Assembly (NCBI GenBank): GCA_013400155.1
Contig: VXBM01000239.1
Location: 851,460-915,459 of the forward strand
Direction of reading: 5' to 3'
DNA: 64,000 bases
Source: Helopsaltes ochotensis
Taxonomy: Eukaryota > Chordata > Aves > Passeriformes > Locustellidae
Below the pieces are notes generated by a model that was not told the origin of the DNA, did not search any database, and saw only the letters and a program-made list of their open reading frames with translations. Shown in pieces: positions 39,453 through 53,600 of this stretch; positions within the stretch are counted from its first letter, which is position 1; every line of letters begins with the position of its first letter. Both the position numbers and the translations under genes were made by a program.

Positions 39453-39583
39453 TAATGTAGTGGGAAACATTCCTTTACTAGTAGCCCATAAACATGACTC
39501 CTAATATACTCAGTTTATGTCAGTATAAAATAAAGTCTCCAGAAATAAACACATAAAATTAGATGTTTCTTAAAATACAATGC
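39453..39583. repeat. Diverged repeat pair, copy 2
   Basis: Same orientation as copy 1 and about 1.2 kb away, with small indels and roughly one change in five to eight bases by eye. No terminal inverted repeats or target duplications are evident around either copy. Confidence 0.8.
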
Positions 39584-42500
39584 CGGGAAAGGAAAGAGGA
39601 CAGAGATGTGAAATACTGTCCTGGACGTCCAGCTGCTGTCATGCTGCTGTCTGTCACTATTCCTTAGGACCTAAGAGCTTCTAGCAAGCCACCTCAAACA
39701 TGATTTTTGCTGAAGCAACAATCAAACTAAACTGAAAGAGTCCAATTTTTTGAAAGCTCTTGGTAAACCTCAAAGTAGAAACCATCAGAAGCGTTCAGAT
39801 GAGCTTGTTCTGCATCATGTGTCAAGAGCATACAGGTGGTACAAGTATGATGCAAACTGCACACAATTATAAGGACCTGATCCCCTCCATTAGGGGCAGA
39901 AGAAGGGGATTCCCTCCTCTTCCAAGTAAGCCTCACATCTGCTCAAAACCACACTTTACTGCTGCCACATGTACCTATCACATCATACAATTCCTAAAGC
40001 ACCTCAGTCTACTAGAGCACCATCTAATTTTTCCCTCTCAGACAGGCGAAGAAGTGCTTTGGAAGGGGCAATTTAAAAGACTGAATGTATGTACACGTGA
40101 TTTTTTTCATAATTACTTAACAGCAGTTAAATGCATACTAGATTGTGAATGCATGATAGAAGCTTTGCTATACAAAAAAAACCACCCAAATGCAAAGCAA
40201 ACAACCTTCCCCTCCTGAAAGAGGGGATAATACGCAGGACTAAGCTCAGAAAAACCAAAGCAACAATGACAGAGTAAGAAAAGAAGTAGTTACAGTTTTT
40301 AAATCAGGTACCAACATCAGTGCATGACAGACAAAGAAAAGAATCAAGACAAAACTGTTGACAAAATGTAGAATGTACCCATCTTCTGTGCCTGTTCCTG
40401 CACACTTTTCAAAAGTGCAAGAAGAATCAAACACGTGCATGTGCATCCTTCTCTTTAGATCACTTAGATAATATGTAAAAATGCCAGACACGATCTTTTA
40501 GAATAGCTTGAATCTATCAGCTCTAAGATATAACAATTTGAATAAAGCCGGCCTGAGTCAAGCATACACAAAGATTTCATTAACTGACACTGCAACTCTG
40601 AAAAGAATTTTATAAAACTTCTTTTAAAACTCCCAACTACACAGCACCAAGAGAGATACTAAAGAAAATAACTTCCTCATTTTATTTTTGCATCTCTTCT
40701 TTTTTCTTCCCAGTTGCAATATTGTGTATCTCACGAAGAGAACTTCAATGGTAACTGGAAAATTTTTCTACTATGAGGTGAAATAAAATCCCCCAAAGCC
40801 AATAGACAAATAGTGCTCCCTTTCTAAAAGCAGATGTACACAGGTCACAGGTTAATTTTTGCTGAGCATTGAGTAAATCTTAATCTGTGCTTGTTACTGT
40901 GGGATCTAAGCCCCATGGAAGTTTTGCTAGGTTTTTGTTTTGTTTTGTTTGGGGTTTTGTTGTTTGTCTTTTAAGTGCTGAACATATGCAGATCTATGTC
41001 AAACATAAAGAAATAAGTTTGCCAACTTTGAGACAGAATTGTTTTTCTCATCTCAAGCTACACAGGATGCGATGTTTACAGCTCCATACTTGAAGCAATC
41101 TAGGAAAGAAAATATCCCATGATCTATCAGTGCAGAACTAGACACAGATAAGAGTTTCAGAAGTTCATACTAAAGGATCTTTAGAATAATCCTAATTTTT
41201 CATATGGTTACAATATCCTGTATTAATCCTGTGCACAATATAGTATGCTCATTCCCTTTCTTTTTTAAACACTGCAGTAACATCATATGGAAGGGTGGAG
41301 TTCATTACCACATGGAATTAAAGATTGTTTTTATTTGATGGATTAAAAAAAAAACCCTTAAAAATGTGCTGGTCCACCCCCAAGATGACAGCCAAAGCAT
41401 TTCAGAAAAACAAATACCTCCATAGCATGAAATCAGGTCTTGTAACCTGAACTCAGCTAACACATTTCCTCCTCTCCCTGGGCCTGAAGCCCTCAGCCTG
41501 GCCAGGCATGCAGGTGCAGCAGAACAGGACCTTCCTGCCTTTGTTCCATTTCACTCAGAATTGGCACAGTTATTTCAACCTGGCACTTTGCTTCCTGACT
41601 CATCCCAAACACACAAACAAGATTTTCCAGGGCTAATTCAGGACAGCCAGCTCATATCATCTCCATTAATTGCTAGGACAAAACTGAACCCTCCCTGTAG
41701 TCCCATGAAAACTGAGACAAGCCAGCTAAAAGCTGCTGCAGTAAACCACAGGTGGAACCAACGTGAGGGGGGGGCGGGAAGGAAAGGTTTTGTAAAATCC
41801 TCTTCTGTACTCATTTTTGTCATTTGGTACAGTACTAGAAACTACCATCAGCCCTATAAAGCACAAAGACTAAAACATTTCTTATCTTGTCAAAACGAAA
41901 AGGTTAAATGTCCCTCACCCAAGAAACCTAACACAAAACTATTTTTTTGAAGGAAAGCACTTATGAGAGAGTGAAGGAAGGAACAAGACTATTCCTGCAG
42001 CCTCCTGGACACATCTAAACGCAGCCCTTCACAGACTAAAGTTCTTTCAGCATTTCTTGCCAGCCATTGCTCTTTCCTCAGGAGGTGAACAGTTGAACCT
42101 CGCCAGTCTTTTTTGACTTATTTCATGAGATCTTCAAACCTGCCAGCACAGAGCTCCCAGTGAGCATTCCCATCTCTCCCAGGACATCGTGCCAGCACTT
42201 GGAGATACAGGCAGCTGCAGGGCACTACTGACTCTAAATGCCACAGCACACAGTTTGCTCAAAAATCCCCTGTGAAACAAAAAGAAAACTAAATGCAAAT
42301 GTTGGTTGTTAATTGAACCAACCAAACAGGAATAGGAACACACCCAGAAAGCGAAACTTTTGGCAAAGGAAACTGGCAGGAGTTTTTATTGCACTTATAA
42401 ATGATGCAGCCAGGTCATTTTTCCATCAGCCTGATGAAAGGTGGAAGAAGGGGGACATGAAACAATTTACAGTTCATGATCATGTCAAGCACATGGAGCT

Positions 42501-45500
42501 TCTCAAACATTTGCAGGGCTCAAGAGGTAGAAAATGCTTTAATATCAAACTTCAAAACTGAGGGGAAAGGGTTGTTTCTACAATCTAGAGACCGCAATCC
42601 TGAAACCTGAGGCTTGCCTTCAGACGAGGAAAACAGCAGCAAGAGGCAAGGTTTACTCACAAAGGAGCGACCAGATTAGAGTGTGAAGCATGTCTGACAC
42701 TCAGGATCAAACAACCACCCTTCTGGGCCAGCTGAGGTTTTCCTACAGAAGGAAAGGATACAGCAGCTACTCGGGACCAGGCTCTGAATTGCAACACATT
42801 CTTCCTCTCCAAGTTTATGAAATGGGCATTTTTTCCTTATCCGCTGCATACCTAAAACAACTCTGGATGAATCCCCACGCGGCACGATAGCTGCTGAAGC
42901 TGATCCAACACTGTTCCCATGCCCGCCTCCACACACCTACAACCCCACTACTGGTGGGGCAGCAGGACAGACAGACAGCACAGGCAGCCGAGCCAGACAA
43001 ACCCTTGCAACTCAGCTGCCAGGGTCACCTCCAGCTCCCTGAGCACAGGCACCCTGACACCTCCCCAGCAGCAGCACAGGCACAAGGACAAAAGGCAACA
43101 ACCAGCACTGGGAAGACAGGATCACATCAGCTCTATGTTAAACTCTTGTGGAACTGTGCTATCAGGACAGGAACAACATGGAAAAGAAAATTGATCACAC
43201 TACTTTTCTTGATAATCCAAAGGCAAATTGACACCAGTAGTGAAACTTTAGCTAGGAGATACTTATTCCCATTCCACAAGGTGAAAACACACAAGGACTC
43301 AGAAAAGAACCAAAACCAACACAACAACAAAAATCCCCAAACCAACAAAAACAATCCAACAAACAAGTAAACAGGCTTGCTTACTCATGTTGTTTACCCT
43401 CAGAAGAGCACACAATATGAGCTTAAGCAGCTCGCCTTTAGGGATGACACGGGTGGGAGAAAGCACCCCAACACTTTGCTACACAAAAGAGAAAGTTCTG
43501 CTGCCAGCAAGCTGGACAGTACTTCTAAAGTCTTTACATTCCCATTACTGGATTCATCCCCCGGATCCAATGATGAATTTATTAAGACAGATCACCATCT
43601 CATTTTGAAGACTATTTTACCTCAAGGTCTTACTGACTTGTACTTACTTACTGAAGTAAAGCCAGCTTCTAAAAAGTGATGAGATGACCAATTAAAATAT
43701 CCAACCTGATAGCAGTACATACTAATTGATGTACACATGTCCTAGAAAAGAAACTGTCTTGGGGAATGCAGGACTCTGTAATGCTTGAAGATAACATCAA
43801 GCTCTGTTTCAAATGCCGTTACCCAACGTTCAGCATGATTTTCCCATATTCTCTTGACATGCTCCTTTTAGGGACCTTGGAAGTCTAATCTAAAGAGTAC
43901 AGAGACTCATCTTAACAATTCCCTTCATACAATACAGTACATACAAAATAAATATAACTAGAAGTAATTATCAAAATTAACTTGTTGCCTAGACAGAAGA
44001 GGGGAATAGAAAGCACGGATCTACAGCAGATTAACAATGCCTATCTCAAGCCCTTCCACAGAGCCTTCAAGGGAAGTACAGGGAATCCTTCCTGACCTGA
44101 AGAGCACTTTCATGGCCTCTTGCACCAGAGCATACCAGTTTTGTTTCTCCACCTTCAAGGCTTGATAATATGTGCTCATCCACCGCTCTGCAGCCAAGGA
44201 CTTCTGGTGTCAGTAATAAGCCTTACCTCAGAAGACTGAGCTGCAGAGAGCCTAATGGACCTCATCAGCCAAGGACATGTGGTTTTCATGTTTAAGCCAG
44301 AATTTCATCAGACCCAGCATTCTGCAGACATTTTTTTTTTCATAAGCGTAAGGTTCATTCATAAACATAAGGTTGACTCTGAGGAACAACACATACTTTT
44401 ATACAGGAACACCAGAAGACCCTCCTGAGAGGAGGAAGCACCTTAGCCAGCATGGCCACTTCTCCCAACAAGCCTGCACTCAAGCATCATTCAGTTACAA
44501 GACTTTCATCTCCTGAGAACAGGCTAGCAGAGCATGACCTGATGGTGGGAGATGCAGATAAAGTTATAAGGACACCACTAAACTTAATTTATGCTTTCAG
44601 AAGACTAACTATGCTTTACAAGATTATGTAAGCAGTGCAAGATTATGACAATGTATCCAAGTCAACTGGCAGGGACATGGTAAACTCAAACAAAACAAAC
44701 AGCAAAATGAAAAGTCTTCTGCTGAAAGCTCTCTACCTTGTTTTTCATGTAAGTGTTAATTACCAGATCAAATAAAATGTCCTCAGTTGAGCTGTAGTAA
44801 TTATTTACCTTTATCTGGATAATGCCATACCACATTTCAACTTAGCAAATATATTGCCAGGCTTGCACAGATTTATGCTTAATTTCAAGCTGTCCAAACA
44901 GTGTCTGGCCCCCGGACTACCTCCTATCTTATGATCAAAAAGTGCGTTTTTCACAGAGCTCAGACTACAATATCCACAGAGCCCCTTGTTCCTAAACTCC
45001 TGCAACCACCCTGTTTTAACCTTTGGGCTTCAATTATTCATGATCACAAACCACTGCAATGTAGCACTCCAGAAATATATGCAACTAGGAAGCTAAATTG
45101 ATACATGGAAAAAAGCTAATAGCAGCAATATTCCCAAAGATTTTGCAAAGTATGTAATATAGCTAGAAAAAAACCACCACATTTCTTTGGCTGTTTTAAA
45201 CTGGAAGATACAGTGATACAGTAGATAATGAATACTGACGACCGCACATGTACAGCAGTGCTGTATATACAACGTGCTGAATTCAAACCATGGACAGAAA
45301 TCACACGAGTGTAACTGAGGTGTAAAAACCAAGCACAAGAAAAAGAATGAACAAAAAAAATTAATATGCCACATAACATAATTTGGCCAAGGAAGTAAAA
45401 GAAAAATCATAGGATGCAAAGAAAATATTAAAACCATCAGATACTGCATTTACCCAGACCATTAAAATAACAATTGAGGAAAATGTGGAAGAAATAATGT

Positions 45501-47531
45501 GCACTATATAGGTAAATCTTAATGAAACCAGTCAGATAATCTGTGATTAGAGGTTTGAACAAATCTAGCATGTATTCAAAATGAATACAGTCATTAAAAT
45601 AAGCGGCCAATCCAACAGTAAGAAAAAAGATGTATGACCTTCTCAGGAGTCCTTGACAATCTGTGGGTGAGGAATCCCAGATCCCCAGCTTTGGGCTTTA
45701 CACAGCAGCCCAGCCTGCAGGCTGTGAAAACTGGGTATTTCAGACTTTATCTAGATGGTGAGACACATCAAATAGCCAGCAGCAGCAACAGCAGCCTCCA
45801 GCCCACCATTAGCAGGGGCAACTCTTGATTCTGTTCCGAGTTGGACACCAAAAAGTTTGGCTAACACTAGAGCAGCACGCCTGAAAATCCCCAGCTGAAG
45901 TGCCTTACCAAATCAGATGCTGTCTCGCATTAAAATAGGAATTAATTTGATTCAGTCTCAAGGAAGGGAAAGTCATAAAAGCAGAGAAGTCATGGGGAAC
46001 TGAGGGCAACGTCACAAGAGACAGGGATTATACCAACCTCCCTACTGGAAACTGGGAATTTGTTCTCGAACCTAAAAGGAACATCATCCCTAAGCAGATT
46101 TCAAATGGACACAACTGAGGTTTACCAAGGCTTAGGATGAGCTGCCAGCAATGTTTTGTTCTCTCTTCCACCACCAATGTGCCAAGGGTTCTTCTCCCAC
46201 ATACAGGGCTAAAATGCTCCTTGCTTCTTAAAAGGTGAGGAAAGCCACAGCATGGTAGAAGCGATGATCACATATCCCTCTAAGCAGCAGTGCAATCCCT
46301 TGCAATTATCACAGGTTTACTGGGAACTCTATTTTTTCCCTTAATTAATAAACTAACTAAAATGCTCCCAACCTCTGGTGATGACAACGAGCATGTTAAA
46401 TATTTTTCTCTTTTCATCAAACAGTTAAAGAATCTATTCATTTTCTACTGCCTTCCTACAATCCAACAGGTGACCTGAAATCAGGCCTAGTTTTGGAGAA
46501 AGGGTAGGAAGCCATCTGGAGGTACACTTAACTCCAAAATGTAACTGTTCCACCAGGCTATAAACCTGACAGTCTCCCAGTCTGCTTTATTCTCTTCTGC
46601 TGTCTGTCACTCGCTGAGTTTAATCTTCAATTAAATCAAGACAATATTAGGAAAATGGCTGATGCACCATTAACACTTCACTTGATCATAACTCCAATCT
46701 AATACTCAAATGCTGTATTTAATTCAGCTTCTTCAGGTTAGAAATTATTTTGTGAAGGTAATGAAAACAAACAGATGGATAAAGGAGCCCACTTTGTCTC
46801 TTCTACACCACTCCAGAAGGCCTGACACCTCTCACTTGAAAATAATTCCACTGAAATGTAAGGTTACACACCACTAGGAAATTAATTTAATGAGTAATGG
46901 GGAAAAAGCTTGTACACCAAAATACAAAGTTTTACAAAAGATCACACAAAAAACTAATAGTAAGAACAGCAGCAGTAATAATAATATGCTATCTTGTAAT
47001 ATTTGCAAAACATCAAACTTGACTTTTATATGAGTGCTATACTTCTGCAATCACTGGATGAACAAGAATAGCTTTTTTAAAAGGACCTTTAAACACAATT
47101 TTATCAGTCTACTTTGCATAGGGATTAGATTTCCCTTAGCCTGACTACAAACACTACTGGAGGCATACATTCTCTGATAATAATTATGTCTTCCACTGAC
47201 TAATTCCAGCATCTCTATTAGCTCAACCCTCATTGCTCATACCGGGTTTGAGGATAAGATTTCACTGGACTCTGCAGTAGATGGAGCAAGAGTTACACTG
47301 TGAAAGGCTTTCATAAATTTTCTTTGTTCAAGTGCATCTTACATCTATCACTGGAAGAAAGGAGTCTAAAAAGCAGCCAGTCTTTTTCATTTAACATCAA
47401 ATTAAGAAAAACAAATTTGAAAAGCTATTATACACAGGTATGTCCGTTAAAGACTACTCAGAATAGTATTACTAATATTTTCTGTATCCATTTCATTGTA
47501 TTGAATGATTAAAAATGCTATTCCTTTGGGA

Positions 47532-47624
47532 GTCTGATCTTAAGGAAAAAGTCTGATCTTGAGGAAAAAATACCATTTTAGTCTTCCAACAAGTAAAGAC
47601 ATCAGACTGTCCTTACTAAAATGG
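47532..47624. repeat. 19-bp tandem duplication with interleaved inverted repeats
   Basis: GTCTGATCTTAAGGAAAAA is followed at once by GTCTGATCTTGAGGAAAAA. Further right, CCATTTTAGT pairs with ACTAAAATGG (47573-47582 with 47615-47624), and AGTCTGAT pairs with ATCAGACT (47601-47608). The two pairings cross each other. Confidence 0.75.
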
Positions 47625-50600
47625 CGGGGGGAAGAAAATCAGATTACTGTTGGAAAAAATTACTAAATAAAACCCCAAATGCTTTAAGGAATTATATTAC
47701 CTCAAATCAATAATATTATCTGGAACGAGATATGAGTAAATACATTACACATGTAATCCATTTGTGGAAAACAACCATATCCTCTCTAAGAGCTCAATGT
47801 AGCATTTCACAGACTAAGGTAATTTCCATGGCAGAAACAAGACTCCTCTTAACACACAAGAGTCTCTGAATTTCTGAGCTATGCCGCTACTTATTTTAAG
47901 TGAAGACAAACATCTAAGAAGTAGAAAGATACTTACATATGACTGAAGCCAAGCATGCACTTGCAAAAGGAATTTCAGATATTTACTGTTTAAGCAGAAG
48001 TAATTTACACTGCTGCTACATGGCCTGCAGTACACCCTACCCTCCCCTTCTCCAGCTCTGCAAGTCTCACCCATTAAATTCCTCAGGTATCTGAGTGTAT
48101 GGAAAAGATCTCTAAGAGAACATGATAAAATTGTATGTCCTGTCTAAGTAATCACTATGAAGCTTTGGTTACTCTCTGCTGCTCTCTGAGAGAAGAAAGC
48201 CCAGTAACTTTACCAGGGTGGAGGGAAGGAAAGGTAGAATGAGGAAAATATGGTCTAACTGATGAATATTTCAAGTAGTAATAATTAATTTTTGCTAATG
48301 TTTGAAAGAGCCCCCAACACAGAAACAGGTCTTCCCAGCCCACCCACAGCAAAGAATTTTTTCACTCCCTTCAGCTTTACCATTCAGATTATTCCCACAT
48401 TAAAATGCTCCTTGGGATTCATACAGAAGGGTATTACTTGAAGGATAAACAGGAGCTGCAACTACATGGCTTTTATAAAGCTTTGTATTGGGTTTGCTTA
48501 TGTCATTAAATGAGCAAAACTGGAAAAGGTCCCAGAAAGAGTGAGAACCATAAGGAAGCTGGCAATGAGTATGCCAAGCTCTAGCACAAAAGCATGTTAG
48601 TAAGCAAAATGGGGGAGAAAACAAGGGGGGTGAGGGGGACAAAATGTGAGATTATAGCAAACTGCAGGGGTTTAATGGCCAGCAAATTAATCAACAGAGT
48701 CAATCGGAATCTCAGAAAGATGGATATTGGATATGTTGGTATAAAGCTGATGTGATGGCAGGTTATAGACTAGCACCAGGTTTAAAATTAAATTGGTCAA
48801 ATTTTTGAGGTACTAAATAAGAGAAATTATCCATGTGACAACCTTAAGATTACAAATAAATGGCCTTTTCCCTTCTGCAAAAAAATAAAAAGAGGCTGCT
48901 TGAAGACAAGTAAAAAATGTTTTACTTCATTTTTTATTGTTTTCTTCTTGAGCATTGGGTTAAGACGAAAAAGATAAGAACCAACAGTGGAGAAGGGAGG
49001 AATCCAGGAGGAAACCTTCCAGGAGATCTTAAAATAGTACTCTACCCCAGTGACTAAGGCAGAGGCTCTGCTTACAAGGAGGTGTGTGCACCATGAGTGA
49101 GGTGTAGGCCCTCCTACAGAAGCACAACAGAGGCACTACAGGTTTTACCACAGGTTTACTTCTTTTTTTTAAGTCTTACCTTAGGCAAGAGCCTTTCCAG
49201 CAAGCCCTGCTCCTATCCAAATCTCATCTATTTTCTTCAACCACATCTGTCTAATGAAAGATATCACTTCTCTCTAACAACCTTGCCTAATTCTGTTTTT
49301 GCTTGAGATTTTAAAAATTATCATGCACTACTTTACTTCATAATACAGAAGCAATTAGATTTTGTCACCAGTAATATTATCATTATCTGCTTTTGCAAAA
49401 GATTGCCATGGGCTATCCAGTAACTCTGTATGTTCAGCTACATGAACACTGATGTACTACACAAGTGCTTTCATTAGAGGTGAAGTAAAGTTCTGTCTTA
49501 TTCAAAATATTGCAACTGTGTGTGTTTCAAATAAAGTTCTGCAACTCAGGTGGGTGACACTCCTTATGGCTGATCACTTGAAATACATATTAAATTTGCT
49601 TCGATTAACATTCTGCTAGTTTTGTGAATTCTACAGATGTTTAAACAAAACCCAGGATAATTATTCTGCTTCTTCCCATCACATCAGTAGGGTCACAGTG
49701 AACAAGGCAGAGGCTGGTCTGAAGTCACAAACCTGATTCATTGTGACCTCAATAAAACTGCATGAAATGTAACAACCCTCACTCAGAAATCATTATGGCT
49801 GTGAATACACATATCAGTGTGTAGCCATTCGATGCTCTTTTAGATTGGGTATACATTTTTGCAATATAAACAATTACTCCAGCTAAAGCTTACTGTAACC
49901 AAGAGTCCTCTTTCTGAGATACTGTTAGGCTTTTGAAGAAGCCAAGTGTGAAGAAAAAGAACCCTTTTCTTCAACACACATTGTGTTGCTGTATTATATA
50001 CTTAGGTCTCTGTAACAATCATGCACTTTTATAAAACATTGCTAACTGAAATAGTTTGCACACAAAGGGACAGAAGTCATTGGTACTGAGCACTTAAATC
50101 TTGAACAGCCATGAAGGGTTCTTTACAAAAGTCATCTTAATTGTAAGGTACATTAATGCCAACCAAACAGGTGGAGTGCAGACCACTTCTCATTTTGAGA
50201 TCACAGCCTATACTTAAGGTGTCCCACAGGCATAGCAACAACACCAAGATAAAAAAAGGAAAATTATTTTTTCCTGAAACTATGTACAACAAACAGCGGA
50301 ACAGGAGAGCTTGAAAACCCATAAACACATTCATTCCAGCAAGAGGGCCTGCTTTCCACAAGGATTTAAGCAATGTGAAGTGACTGTTCATCAGCTGTCC
50401 TGCTAAGATGGAGAATTTTAGTATAACCATGATCTTTCACTCTACAGAGATGGTAAATAAATAAACCCTTACTTTTGGTTTTTACATAAATACAACTATT
50501 GACCAGCCATTGGACACTAAGCTGTGGAAGTGTTCCATGAGCATGTCTGGTTCATTGCTTTTAAGGGTAATTGTAGTCCAGCTGAATTTAACTGTGCAAG

Positions 50601-53600
50601 CACCCTACTACAACTGTGAACACGTTTCTCAGCAGAACTTGCTGTTTTCATTGTAAGCACACAAAAAGAAATCCCTGAAAAAAATCCTTATCTTAAAAAA
50701 AAAATTAAAAAAAGAAAACAAAACCTCCCAACAAACCAAACACCACCAAAACCAACCAACAAAACTTTTTTTTCAACTGCCATCTCAGGTCAAAAAGAAG
50801 CAGGATTATGACAAGCACAGAGTGTAGTTTCAAATGCTTTTGCCTTCAACTATTTTCCCACAATAGCTACAGCACATTTGGTCACTACTTAAGAAATAAA
50901 AGTTGAAACAGTCAAAGGAAATGTACTTTAAAAACAAGGGCCATTTTATCATCTTGGAATTTTTAACCTTAGATTCACTAGGATGCTCACAAAAACAATC
51001 TGAGCAGAATCATCACATACAGCTATGAAGTCTCAAACTGACCTTGAGATCCCAACGAGCCTTTGATTTTGCTATTTTACTAAGTTATTCACAGAAAAAC
51101 AAAGATGATTCATTCTTACGTGAAATACATCTGGCCCAGTTTAAAGCTCGGTTTAGCACTGAGCACAGAGAACACACCAAAGAAAAGTTAATTGACAATG
51201 TGGAAGAAGTAGAGAAATGCTAACAATTAATCAGGCTTGGTAGCTGGAGAAAGAGCTTCTTATTAAAACTCAGATTGAGTTGCATTATATTCATTGCACT
51301 GAACAATGTGAATGCTTTGATGAAACTTTCCTGTTTTCATGGCTGTTTTCACAATCAACTGTGGAAAACATTTCTTCCCAATCTACCACTATCTAGAGAA
51401 GAGTAAACTTTCAAGAATCAAGACACAGAAAAAAATTGTGAAATCCTAACAAATTTTTTTGCCTATTCTGAAATTCCAGAAAGATTAAAAAAACACAACA
51501 AGTCCAACCACAAAAAGCAAGCATTGTGTTTCCAACAACAACAACAAAAAAATAGATGGTGTCATGACCACAACATAAATAAGCTAAATTTGAAACTTGT
51601 AACTGTCTGCAGCAGCTTACAAGTAGTATGTTTAACCTGGAGGGCAGAACAGACTGTAAACATGTATTTTAAAATAAAGGACAGGCTGAAGTTACTAAGA
51701 GATAAAGTCTAAAAAGAAGAGATAAAATGCTTTTTCTCTGATATTGAAACATATGTAAAGTTTGCTTCAACTCTCAAGGTGTGAGTAGGCCAATCTGTAA
51801 GAAAGTTGTCTTAGGGCTTCAGTTGCACTACAGTTTTCTAGCTCCACATTAATTGTAAAATCATCCCCTTCTTACAGGATAGTTTCTTAATGAATCTGCT
51901 CTACTGAAACACTGTTTAAAGTTCTTTCAAGCATCAATAAGATATTAAGGTCTATCTAAATTCTGAGAACAAGAAGAAAAACTCCACAAGTACAACTACA
52001 AATCACTGATTAAGAATATAATTCTAGAGAAATCACAGTATCTGCACTTAAAAATCAAGTAACTGCTTTTTCTGTGTTTTAACTACTGGTATCAATTAGA
52101 AGCTGGCAGAAGATTCCTCTGCTGAGCAACAGCAACTGTAATGGTAGAAACTTAACACATTTACAGTAGAAACATTAGTTTGCAAATGTAATCAGGTGTC
52201 ATGGGAAAAAAAAATCCTGCCTTTGATGATTGAAACATCTAAAACTCAGAGATTTAAAAAAAAATTAAATCTCTCTTAATATAAGCAGTAAGTTCACAGG
52301 ATCAGAAACATACAATAGTAAAGACCCCACTGGTCAGTTTTCCTAGAACATATTCTCCTTGTTCTGGCTCAGTGTTGAAATCCACTGACCATGTAAGTAC
52401 AGTTTTCAGAACATCAACCGCAAACAATCCAACTTTATGTTTACCTATGAACCTCAAAACCCCATGAAGTAGGAAATGAAACAAGGGCAACAAGCAAACT
52501 GCATTAACTCTTTCTGGACTTTAGCACTGTACATCAACTGTGACGCTTAGAAAGAACACCGAACCATGAACATTTTCAGAGCTTTGTACCAAAATATTCC
52601 TCTTTACATAAAGAAAATAAAACTAAATATGTGTACCACCTGTCCCATTATTCTCCCTGATCCACATAGAAGGTTAACTTCAAAATTAAACTTGCTCTCT
52701 CCATGCATAGTGCTCTAGCTCAGTGTGTCTTCCCCCCCCCAACATAGCAGCTCACTCCAGATGTGAAGTAAAACAGCAACAAAAGTCTGCATAGAGGAAA
52801 CACAAACCTTCAAAATAAGATTAGGAGCACGCACCCTCTTCTTACCATTCAAACAAACACAGAACCTAATGGTGTATTTATGATCAAGGAAAATAAACTT
52901 GCAAGGAAAAAACACAGGCATTCTTCACTTTGCTCAAGTCCATCTCCTGTGGATAAGAAAGATACAGCTGTACTCTTGAACCCATAAGGTTTGGAAATTA
53001 GGCCATTCTTCTGCTTAAGGCACTGAAGGAAAGAATTCTTGTCAGATACTTTCTCCCACGCCCCCTCTGTCCAAATCAAAACCATGTGTTCTTATTGTGT
53101 AAAAGCAAATCCAGAAGGGGGTGGGGGGGGAATGAAGCAAATTAAACATGGTATAATCATTATCATCCCAACTTGACCACTTCATTCTATCCTCTTATCT
53201 CTTGCCCTGCTCAACTTCTTTCCCCTTTACAACACAGCTGTCTTGTAGGCTTCCCCTGACAGAAAGGCATCCTTAACCACACCCACTTGAGCTGGCATCA
53301 GAGACGTCACCCTCCCACCCAACCCACAAAACAGTGTGCATGTGTCAAAGTTATAATTATTTGCATGATAATGAAGCAAATCACATGTCCATAGGTCACT
53401 CGTTTATCCTTCTTAAACTTCCCCTGCCATGACATCTCAACCATTCTCATATAGCACTGGCTAGGTAAGACAAACCACAATTCCCACACTCCTCAACTCT
53501 GGCCAGAGTTATCATCCAGCACTCCTGCCTTGTTTGTTCCTTCTTCCACTGCAAACATGCCAGATCACTCCAGCAGAATCGAACAACTTTGAGGTATTTG

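Noticed and set aside
39760..40218. 152-codon plus-strand open frame in intron 1
   Set aside because: The longest gap-free open frame of the intron, but without domain, signal or coding-like composition; treated as chance.
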